Source: Telopea speciosissima (lineage: Eukaryota > Streptophyta > Magnoliopsida > Proteales > Proteaceae). From it: a stretch of 64,000 bases of DNA. The stretch is taken from assembly GCF_018873765.1 (NCBI RefSeq), contig NC_057918.1, positions 67,436,871-67,500,870 on the forward strand, given 5' to 3'. The notes under the pieces are model-generated. The model had not been told where the DNA came from. It did not search any database and saw nothing but the letters and a program-made list of their open reading frames with translations. The position numbers and the translations under genes were made by a program. Shown in pieces: positions 26,001 to 32,900 of this stretch. Each line of letters begins with the position of its first letter. The first letter of the stretch is position 1.

Positions 26001-28239
26001 CCAACAAAGATTAGTTTTCAAGTTAGTTTGTCGGGTCTCTGTAAAGAAGAAGAAATGACCCTCCCTCCAAAAATGTAGTGGTGTGCAGGAATACTGTCGC
26101 ATGTCCTTTTGCGAGGATCTGAACAAGAAAAATGTGCCACTTCTGCTTTGTTGTAGGGGAATCATCTTTATTTTTCAACTTGCAAAGAGATATTGGCTGC
26201 AAGTTACTGGAAATTGCTTCGTCTGTTCCAGAACCAGCACGTAGCCCCATTAACAAATAGGAAACCTCTACAGTCAAATCGATTGGGGATTCAAGATTGG
26301 GAAATGATACCATCTGGGCCCCAATTTTTGTTGATGAGAATCTGAGGTTAACAAGACCCTAAGAGAAAGGAGTTATAGGCTCGTTTCTTTTTTTTTTTTG
26401 TCGCATTATAAATGATGTCTATTCATCTTTCTGAGTATGTCTCCAGGCATTAGATTTTTGTCAACAGTACTATATCTGATTGTTTGATTCTTGTCACATT
26501 TATGAATACATATTTACCGTACACTCAGGGTAACATGCACATATCCTGAGGAATTATAACTTTTTCCTGTTTGATGTTCCCACAGGCTGGTGTTTCTTCC
26601 CTTCTTCAACACCAATTTGAAGAATTGGCTAAGCAGAAAATGGGTGAAAATGGGAGCTGTGGGGAAAGCAAAAGAGGGAAACTCATGGTCATTGGTCAGG
26701 ATTGCGTGGAGCCACTTCAGGCACTTCGTAGTGCTGGGCATGAGGTATGGCCTCAGAAAGTCAGAAACACACACATACTGGCTTATTCGTTGTTGAGATT
26801 TGAATGAACCTGTATAGGTCACATGCAGTGGCCTAAATAGGAGACAATTTGCATTTTTTTGATGTCTCTTGATATCCCATTATATCTAAGTTGCCAAATA
26901 CAAATTCCCCCAGATTGGTATTCGCAATTGACACCAAATAGTTGACAGTTTTAAATTTCAGAAAGTATATGGAATAGGGAAGCATGACCCTCCATCGTGC
27001 ACTGGGTATGGCCTTTTTTTTTTATATATTTATAAATGATGTCTTTTCATCTTTCTGAGCATGTCTTCATTTCTTCTGCTTTGAACCTCCAGGCATGAGA
27101 TTTTTGTCAACAGTACTACATCTGAGTTGGTTCTTGTCACATTTATGGATATATATATATATACCGTACACTCAGTTTAACATGCACAAATCCTTGAGGA
27201 ATTGTAACTTTTTCCTGTTTGATGTTCCCACAGGCTGGTGTTTCTTCGCTTCTTCAACACCAATTTGAAGAATTGGCTGAGCATAAAATGGGTGAAAATG
27301 GGAGTTGTGGGGAAAGTAAAAGAGGGAAACTCATGGACATTGGTCAGGATTGCGTGGAGCCACTGCAGGCACTTCGTAGTGCTGGCCATGAGGTATGGCC
27401 ACAGAAACACTCATTCTGGCTTATTCCTTGTTCATTAACTGAAAATTTCCTATGGAGGGTGTCCATATTCTGCTGTCAACTGCATAAGATATATTCCTCT
27501 CAGTGCAGATAGTTCTTTCATTGACTTTCTTACAAAGAAGGTACCTTAAATGAAGGATTAATGATTCTGTGTGTTGAGATATTGCTATTGTTGTTGTTAT
27601 TATTATTATTTGATAGATGTTAATATATTATTATTTTGTGGATTTATTGTAGACTCGATCTAATCTAGTCACTTAAATGTGATGGCATTTGAATCTATTG
27701 CTATGACAGCTCATTTTGATTTCAATTGTTGGGAACTTTAGTAGAATGTGCTATGCGATTTCCACCTGTGACTTGTGAAAAGGAAATCTTCATACACATT
27801 AGTATCTGTATCTCACAATTTTTTTCTCTTTGCATTCATCTACTTCTAGGCACACACAGATGTGAAAGAGATGGCAGAGAAGCAAAGAAAGACAAAAAAG
27901 CTAAGCAAGGGAAAACAAGAAAGAAAACGTATGCTTGTTTTTCTCTCTCACTCTCTCTCTTTCTCTCTCATTCATGTGTGTGTGTGTGTGCGCGTGCGTG
28001 TGTATTGAGAGGGAGATTATTTTTAAGTATTTGTTTATTCATTTTTTCCCCTTTTGTCAGGTTTACACGAGAAAGAAAGAAAACGTATGCTTCTCCTCTC
28101 CTCTCTCTCTCTCATGTGTGTATGTGTATTGAGAGGAAGATTATTTTTAAGTATTTGTTTATTAATTTTTCTCCTTTTGTTAGGTTTACACGAGAAGCGA
28201 AGAAAGGAGAGGAAGAGACTCAGATGTAGCACTGAATAG
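6756..28239 (+). CDS. RH13: DEAD-box ATP-dependent RNA helicase, RH13/DDX24/Mak5 type, 3' part
   Basis: A nucleolar RNA helicase family that acts in 60S ribosome assembly (family knowledge). Exons read from GT-AG sites and phase: 6756-6936, 10251-10373, 10457-10573, 20094-20198, 22117-22257, 22331-22396, 26586-26744, 27234-27392 (duplicate of the previous exon), 27850-27928, 28061-28084, 28184-28239 (stop TAG 28237). The first exon carries [19 protein letters not shown] and motif IV (TIVFCTS). The next has motif V ([13 protein letters not shown]), then motif VI (HRSGRTARA). The tail has [18 protein letters not shown] and [14 protein letters not shown], which point to RH13, and ends in a Lys/Arg-rich region. 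Exon 6756 starts in phase 2 after an unseen upstream exon; the ATP-binding domain is outside the window. Introns reach 9.5 kb and are full of transposons. Confidence 0.9.
7004..7281 (+). repeat. Two direct repeats flanking a tRNA-iMet-like segment
   Basis: About 62-bp copies at 7004-7065 and 7218-7281 share ACAGCTTGAGCTTTTAGGA and the stem around it. Between them, TGGTATCAGGTCTAGAAGG followed by TTTGAACCCTGG resembles the 3' half of initiator-Met tRNA, including a degraded B box. It looks like a tRNA-related retroelement fragment, not a tRNA gene: there is no complete cloverleaf. Confidence 0.5.
7282..8150. other. Helicase intron sequence, nothing recognised
   Basis: AT-rich intron sequence with only short chance reading frames. 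No exon, repeat end or RNA gene could be supported. Confidence 0.5.
8151..9638 (-). mobile_element. Solo-LTR-like element A with GGTTT target duplication
   Basis: GGTTT at 8146-8150 and again at 9639-9643 flanks a 1488-bp unit that starts TAATGTAG and ends CTGCATCA on this strand. Read on the minus strand it starts TGATGCAG, like many LTRs. It shares its ends and several inner blocks (for example AAATCACTTAAATTGAACCA, GGCTAATCCCGTATGC, AAAGGCCCAACATATATATA) with element B at 11334-12569. It has no coding region. A 5-bp duplication and the TG start fit a solo LTR or a short non-autonomous LTR unit in the helicase intron. Confidence 0.75.
10218..10229. repeat. 12-C homopolymer beside a splice acceptor
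   Basis: The run of C lies 22 bp before the acceptor of the helicase exon at 10251. It is inside the polypyrimidine tract and may be part of the splice signal. It is one of many G or C homopolymers in the window. Confidence 0.85.
10742..10780 (+). repeat. Left terminal repeat of a Tourist/PIF-like element
   Basis: GGCCTTCTTTGGTATGATTT begins right after TAA (10739-10741). Its inverted partner is at 19375-19411, followed by TAA (19412-19414). A TAA/TTA target duplication is typical of Tourist/PIF-Harbinger elements. The sequence between the ends holds other transposons, so the original small element may have been split by later insertions. Confidence 0.6.
10981..11060. repeat. Compound CT and AT microsatellite
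   Basis: A (CT)n run at about 10987-11025 is followed by (AT)n at 11031-11060, in the large helicase intron. Confidence 0.95.
11334..12569 (-). mobile_element. Solo-LTR-like element B with CTTGG target duplication
   Basis: CTTGG at 11329-11333 and 12570-12574 flanks a 1236-bp unit with the same ends as element A (TAATGTAG to CTGCATCA). Shared blocks include GGCTAATCCCGTATGC and AAAGGCCCAACATATATATA. Many small differences from element A show that both are old insertions. No coding capacity is seen. Confidence 0.78.
12570..13310. repeat. Unclassified intron sequence with a GGTTCGG-type repeat
   Basis: The part at about 13125-13300 is built from variations of the word AACCGAACC/CCGAAT and ends TTTACACCCTTAA. 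Its inverse, TTAAGGGTGTAAA, resembles the start of similar elements at 38630 and 46749. No coding region is seen. Confidence 0.45.
13311..14057 (+). pseudogene. Ty3/gypsy integrase C-terminal remnant
   Basis: Translating in three frames gives pieces of a gypsy integrase: [20 protein letters not shown], then [12 protein letters not shown], then [18 protein letters not shown]. The last open part at 13695-13955 reads [20 protein letters not shown], the usual domain after the integrase core. Several frameshifts and stops break it. Protease, reverse transcriptase and the first two DDE residues are absent, so only the 3' end of the element survives. Confidence 0.85.
14071..14750 (+). repeat. 3' LTR of the gypsy remnant, right end unknown
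   Basis: A purine-rich AAGCCAGGGGAGC ends at 14070 and is followed by TGATGTAGACAGG, the expected arrangement of polypurine tract and LTR start. The right boundary could not be set, since no 5' LTR is present. The value 14750 is only a guess based on the change of sequence character. Confidence 0.5.
15574..16075 (+). repeat. LTR-like sequence beginning TGATGCAGGAGC
   Basis: The TGATGCAGG start, TTTAAATACAAGG TATA-like element (about 15830) and pyrimidine-rich downstream part resemble a 5' LTR. There is no polypurine tract before it, and no matching second LTR or target duplication was found, so this is a weak assignment. Sequence at 14751-15573 is unclassified. Confidence 0.35.
16076..17130. 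other. Unclassified helicase intron sequence
   Basis: Short frames without family resemblance. The stretch at 16076-16470 could be leader sequence of the LTR-like unit before it. Nothing else is supported. Confidence 0.4.
17131..17790 (-). pseudogene. LINE reverse transcriptase fragment
   Basis: On the minus strand, pieces typical of a plant non-LTR retrotransposon reverse transcriptase follow in order: [40 protein letters not shown] with [13 protein letters not shown], then [21 protein letters not shown] and [14 protein letters not shown]. The last carries the F/YxDD catalytic motif as FVDD. Frameshifts and stops interrupt it. It is a truncated, inactive copy within the helicase intron. Confidence 0.85.
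17791..18589. other. Unclassified intron sequence
   Basis: Nothing recognised. A short open frame at 17979-18260 has no family resemblance. Confidence 0.4.
18590..18885. repeat. GGCGACC-rich repeat with an internal direct duplication
   Basis: The words CAAGGCG and GGCGACC recur at 18595-18690. The block GGCGTCCAAGGCGACCAAGC plus the following CCAATATTCTGGAAACTGAG occurs at about 18660-18712 and again at about 18825-18876. It looks like a decayed repeat element; family unknown. Confidence 0.6.
19375..19411 (-). repeat. Right terminal repeat of a Tourist/PIF-like element
   Basis: Its reverse complement reads GGCCCTCTTTGGTATAATTT and matches the left end at 10742. TAA follows at 19412-19414. 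Confidence 0.6.
19415..20093. other. Helicase intron sequence, nothing recognised
   Basis: AT-rich sequence up to the acceptor of the exon at 20094. No feature seen. Confidence 0.5.
21200..21364 (+). mobile_element. Au-like SINE
   Basis: The order of blocks is that of plant Au SINEs: tRNA-like head with B box GGTTCAAAAC, then GGAAACAGCCTCCCTGCGAA, GGGGGTAAGTCTGCGTACAT, GCGGGAGCCTCGTGCACTGG, and a T-rich end. It is diverged and lies in a helicase intron. The rest of 20199-22116 has no recognised feature besides G homopolymers at 20382-20391 and about 20729-20745. Confidence 0.8.
22397..23503. other. Helicase intron sequence, nothing recognised
   Basis: AT-rich intron DNA between the exon ending at 22396 and the TRIM-like element. 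No exon or repeat could be supported. Confidence 0.5.
23504..23966 (-). repeat. 3' LTR of the TRIM-like element
   Basis: The copy lies downstream in the minus-strand reading. It ends by the polypurine-like GGGGGAAT block (23967-23975 on the opposite strand). It carries an 11-G run at about 23589. Confidence 0.85.
23967..24674 (-). other. Interior of the TRIM-like element
   Basis: There is no complete protein gene. A 97-codon minus frame (24184-23891) runs into the LTR; its end, [13 protein letters not shown], could be a remnant of a gypsy pol C-terminus, but that is a guess. The part from about 24195 to 24300 (CACACCCCACCCG, GGATCTCGGTTCAGTGGCG) looks like separate repeated DNA. An AT-rich microsatellite is at about 24440. 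Confidence 0.5.
24661..24671 (-). other. Primer-binding site of the TRIM-like element
   Basis: On the minus strand it reads TGGTATCAGAG, the standard site complementary to plant initiator-Met tRNA, three bases after the end of the 5' LTR. Confidence 0.85.
24675..25157 (-). repeat. 5' LTR of the TRIM-like element
   Basis: In minus-strand orientation it starts TGATGCCGATACACTACC and ends CTCCACCA. It matches the other LTR over nearly its full length, with scattered substitutions and a longer AGGGGG-rich part near 24765. Confidence 0.85.
25402..25858 (+). mobile_element. Au-like SINE with its body in a tandem trimer
   Basis: The first unit (25402-25570) has the tRNA-like head GGGCCTTGGTGCAATGGTAA, the B box GGTTCGAGTT and the Au-type blocks GGAAACAGCCTCTCTGCGAA and GGGAGCCTCGTGCACTGGGT. 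Two more copies without the head follow at 25571-25714 and 25715-25858, each exactly 144 bp. A 17-bp target duplication AAAGTAYATGGAATAGG flanks the array (25385-25401 and 25857-25873; one mismatch). Long minus-strand reading frames over the three units are artefacts. Confidence 0.9.
25884..26390. other. Segment present only in unit 1 of the tandem duplication
   Basis: About 500 bp with no counterpart in unit 2. It has a 96-codon minus frame (26313-26023) without family resemblance. In unit 2 the same place holds a SINE 3'-end remnant (CGTGCACTGGGTATGGCC, about 26996-27013). Confidence 0.5.
26586..26744 (+). other. RH13: Helicase exon, duplicate copy 1
   Basis: 159 nt, phase 0 at both ends, with acceptor CCCACAG and donor GTATGG. 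It encodes 53 residues from [14 protein letters not shown] to [10 protein letters not shown]. The block [17 protein letters not shown] keeps the Val that is usual in this family, so this copy looks closest to the ancestral exon. Confidence 0.85.
27234..27392 (+). other. RH13: Helicase exon, duplicate copy 2
   Basis: 159 nt with the same phase, acceptor and donor as copy 1. The protein differs at only a few positions (EH for KQ, Asp for Val in KLMDIGQDC). No stop or frameshift is present. It could be spliced in with copy 1 or instead of it, or be skipped. Confidence 0.85.
27919..28194 (+). repeat. Tandem duplication creating a 24-nt mini-exon
   Basis: Two units share AAGAAAGAAAACGTATGCTT, a CT-rich and GT-rich intron body, TTATTTTTAAGTATTTGTTT, and CCTTTTGT-AGGTTTACACGAG. 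The splits give exon ends ...AAAC|gtatgc at 27928 and 28084 and exon starts |GTTTACACGAG at 28061 and 28184. The mini-exon 28061-28084 adds eight residues (RLHEKERK) without changing the frame. Confidence 0.85.
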
Positions 28240-29982
28240 ATAGATTGGTTCTACAGATCCATAGCAGGAAAATTGAGAAAGTGGCAACATGTTATCCTTG
28301 TTATCTGGATTTTTTTTTTTAATCTTAAGTTGTGCCATTGGGAAAAAGTATTTTAAGAGGGTTATCGAATTATTATTATTTTTTTTATTTTGCTTTATCT
28401 TTTTCATTGCTTGTATCCAATTTATAGAATTGTTTTATCCTCGATTTTGATAGAAGAGGAGAGATAGGAGAGGAAAAGGAATGTAGTGTGTGGGAACATT
28501 GAAATAGTAGGGGAAATGAGTAATCGACTACGCCTGAACTTTGCAATGGAACTCCTAATCAAATTTGTTCTCAAGTCATTCACCCAAAAAAAAAAAAATT
28601 GTTCTCGAGTCAATCTACTCTAGCCTATCGGTTTAAAGCCATCTTTCTTTCTGTTTTTTTCCCCCTATTTTTCCAGATTCATCTAATTATGGTTGTGGAC
28701 GAATTGGTATTGAATTGATGCTTTGTTACACTGCTTCTCATGATATGATTCAGACAAAAATTTCTTTTTTGAATCATATATCATTGATATTCTCTTTCTC
28801 TTTCTTGCACCCTTCCATTTATCCACATCCCTAGGTTCAGAACTTATAATCTGATTTCTTCTTTGTTTTTTTTTTTGTTTTTTCTTGGGGTCTTATGATA
28901 CTAGCTTTGCCCTAGTCATTTATTGGTTTATATTCTTTAAAGGTAACTGTCCAACATCCACGAAATTGAAGCTAAAATAAGAAAATAATTTTTCTATTTC
29001 TGGATGTCCAAACAGATGAATTGTCCCAATGTTTTTCACCGGAAAACAATGTGTTTCTCGACAAAAGTGTCCTCTTTTCCCCTCTTCTTCTTTATCTAAG
29101 CGGTCTTCGAGGATGACTGTAGCATTGTGGAAACCATAAACAGCAAAGCATCATCTGCTATGGCTTATATTTTGTTGTTAGCTAAGACCCCAAAGTCTCC
29201 AACTCACCTGCTAATGTTCAACGCAAACTGTCACTCTTGTGCAAATGAAGCTTTGCAATCCAGCAATCCGGTGAAAAAGGGTATTTTTTTTGGTGGACCA
29301 TTGGAAGTTTCTACAATGAATTTTAGGTGTTTTTCCAACTGCCCTTCTTAAATTGGCCATTTGTATAAATGTATCTTTGAAATTTTATTATTTTTAAATG
29401 CACCTTTACTTACCAAATTTTGTAACAGTCTTAGTATGAGATGTTAGACGTTAGTTTTAGGGAATCTAATAATCAAAATGCCCTAATCATAAAAACCCAC
29501 CAAAATTAAAGAGTAAAGTGATCAAATTGCTGTCATCTCCAAATCGTTTAGGGTTTGATGCAGGAAAGTTACATAAATAAAACATAGCAATTTTTACTGG
29601 AAAACTTTTTCCCCAAACTTCTTCTGGAGAATGAGTCGATGTTCTGCAAGACAAGGGTATTAATAGGATCGGAACAGGCAATCGTGAAGCAGCACCTGGA
29701 GATTCTAAACCGGATCTAAGAAACTAGAAACTTCTCTTCTAGTTTGACTTGGATGGTAGTAAACTCTGGTTTCTCTGGTGACTGGTGGTCTGAAGCTTTC
29801 TTCTCCCTCGGGACCTTCGGAGGCTCGGATATCTGCTTCAACTTCCAAGCTTTTTACATTGAAACTGAAAACTAAACTGTCAATTGAGGCATTGAATGTG
29901 AAAGAGCTGCTGCATTTGTGTCGTTGTTTGAGTTCAAGTGCGAGTCTGCGAATCATTTTGTGTAGTATCAGTTTCTCTAGGA
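28240..29982. other. Region between helicase and TTC4 genes
   Basis: It holds the helicase 3' UTR and the TTC4 promoter and 5' UTR. No clear gene is seen; a 74-codon frame at 29127-29351 has no family resemblance. Exact transcript ends cannot be set. Confidence 0.5.
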
Positions 29983-32900
29983 ATGGCGCTTTGGATGGAA
30001 TCAGGTTCCAAACCCATAACCGATTCCGAAAGTGCAGATATCGATGCTATCACCGCTCTTAAGGAATCCGCCGCTCTCGAGCTCAAGGTTTAACTCCTCT
30101 TTTCATTACTTTCAATATCTACCCCTGCCCTTGTTTCCTTTCTTCTCTGGGGTCTCAAGATTTCCCTCACGAATTTAGAGATAATTCTTAAGCTGGCATT
30201 TTAATTTTAATTTCAATTTCAATTAGCGTCCCTTTTGGATTCATGGGTTCCATGGATTTATGTTTGTTTTCCATAGAGAGCCTGTAATTTGGAATACCAT
30301 GATTGTTCGGAGTGGAGGATATCAAAACTGTAGGAAATGAAGTGACAAGTTTGCTGTTCTATGAATAGATGAGACTGTTTAGGTAACGGGATGATGAAGT
30401 GCTGAATTTGGTTTGTAAGACTTGTGCAAGTCATCTTGATTTTTAGGGTCCACTTATTCGGTTTCTGAGGTCAACCATCCTTCTTTTAAATGATAGAATT
30501 ATTTATAGAAGTATTTGTTAATTGTGAAAGATTAAGCTCCTTTTTTACTTAATTGACTGAGTCAGTTCATGTATTGACTTGTTTCTTCAATATGATTCCA
30601 ATAGGGAACATACTCTGATCCAAACTGCTGCCATATATGAGGAATTTAGTCTTCATAATCATTGAAGTGATGGAATAACTTCAGCATTTGTTCTTATGCG
30701 AACTGAGAACTTCACTTCTTTTCTTTTTTCACTGCTAAATTTCTGCTTTTGGTAACGTAGGTATTTTAGAGAAGGCTTCCCTTTGAATTCATTGGAGGAC
30801 CAGACCCTTTGGGTTCATTGCATAACCTCTAGTCTTCCATCGGAGTTTTGAAAATTGAACCAGGAGAAAAAATCCCTGAAAATAATTGTCAATTGACCCT
30901 GCACCACACCAGGCATAATTGGTTCCTTTGCATACTAATCTGTGTGGCATTTAATCTCATACAGAGGAATCACAAATTGCATTTGAGGTGTAGAGCTTTT
31001 CAGTTGGCACCGAATCTCTTTGTTCCTTTATTTTTTATTTATTTATTTTTTTGTTGGAGGGCGATTGTTGATTGAGGATTTTTTTGGAAGTGAGAAACTT
31101 GTCGTTCAATGCAGTTTGTATTTGATTGGGTGCCAGTATCCTAGTAACATACTTGATTTATGTTTCATTTACATGCTTGAAAATTTAGGTCTGCTTAAAT
31201 TTTATTAGCTCACCCCTTTCTTTTCTATTCATCTTACACCAATGCTGATGCAGGAAGAAGGTAATCGGTATGTGAAGATGGGCAAAAACCACTATTCTGC
31301 AGCCATGGATTGCTATACTAGAGCAATCAAACAGAAGGTATTAAATGACACTGAGAGTTCAATTCTCTATGCAAATCGTGCCCATGTGAATCTTCTCCTT
31401 GGAAACTACAGACGTGCCCTTGAAGATGCTGAAGAGGCAATCAAGTTGTGTCCTACAAATGTCAAGGTTGTAAGTACGCTGGTGTTTGTGTTTGATTCTA
31501 TTATGGAGCAATGTGTGTACACTATGGAGGAGTTATGATTTTAAAATTTTGAAGGAATCAACATGTTTCTTAGGCACTTTATCGAGCTGCCAAAGCTGCC
31601 TTGTCTTTAGATCTGTTGACTGAGGCAAAATCATTCTGCCAAATGGGACTAGAGCAGTTCCCGAGTAATGATGAGCTGAAAAATCTGTTGAAGGAAATTG
31701 ATTTGCGAAAATCTGAACGTGAACAACATGAGGCTAAAGTATCGCAGGCTGTGGGTGCTACTAAGGTTAGATATTTGTATGTCTGTGGATAGCATATTTG
31801 GGATATTCATGAATTTAATCTTTTCCTCCCAAAAACTCTGCAGGATCTTGTATCTGCCATTGAGAGTAGAGAGTTGAAGCTAGGGAAGGCATTGTATCAA
31901 GAACTGACTGGAATAAGAAAGCCAATGCTAGATAAAGATAGTATTCTTCACTGGCCAGTTCTTTTTCTTTATGCAGAGGTCATGTCCAGCGACTTTATTG
32001 AGGATTTCTGTGAGACGGATATGTTCTCTCCTCATCTTGACATGATATCCAGTCAAATTTGCCATTTCTATATCTTAATCATGCATTTCTTGAATTTAAT
32101 ATTTGATTGCATAAAATCATTATCACATCCTTAGCTTCAAACATGTTTTCAGAAAGTTGTCCTCCATTACCTTGGGATAAGGAACACACTTACACCCGTG
32201 ACGCTGTTGAACTGTATTATGAGGTATGCCTGACATGTGAGTTTGAGTGTGCTACTTTTTGTGTTTGATAAGCGATTCAAATTTTCTTTCTCTAAATTTA
32301 TATAGATTTAATTTGATAAAATATTGGGGTTCATTAAACAAAGAAAATTAGCTCAACCACTTGGTTTGAAAATGAGAGTGACAGCCATTTTGCTTAATGC
32401 CCCAGCTGATTTATGCTAGATCACCTAGATAATTGACAAGGATGGCTACTTGAGTTGGTGTCTTTCACTTAAAGATACAGTGGCTTAGTTTTTGCTTCTC
32501 ATGATGTTTAATCTTGATGAGTTATTGTGAGCTTGACCAATTTAGCTGACTGTTTAAACATCTGCTTGCTGTCACTTTCTGAAATATTTGGTGATATATG
32601 CAATAGATGCTCATATCAGGAGAATGCCTCAATTGATTTTTCCTATCTTGGTACGAACGAGATATTATTGAAAAGACTGATGGTATATTCTGTTCAATCT
32701 TATCAATGCTTTTGCTCCTCCACCCCCCGGGTGTATCTTTTTTTTTCCCTTTTCTGTATTTTATACTTAAGAAATATATCCATTTAGTAATTTATTCTTT
32801 GTTTATATGCCCTTTATTAATGTGGGGCATTCAATAAGGACAGCGTTGCTTATTTGACACATTTTCAGCGGTTATCGGCTGTGCTTAAACAAAATTAGCT

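Larger units (their letters stand above)
25218..27440 (+). repeat. Tandem duplication covering one helicase exon
   Basis: Unit 1 is about 25218-26795 and unit 2 about 26796-27440. Both begin with ATGAACCTGT and AGGTCACATGCAGTGGCC, and share CAAATAGTTGA blocks, GTCAACAGTACTA, the intron end CTGTTTGATGTTCCCACAG, the 159-bp exon and the start of the next intron. Unit 1 is longer because it holds a SINE array (25402-25858) and about 480 bp more at 25884-26390 that unit 2 lacks. Confidence 0.9.

Noticed and set aside
27726-28229. 167-codon plus-strand frame across the helicase 3' exons
   Set aside because: It runs through splice sites and CT/GT-rich introns in a frame that differs from the helicase frame.
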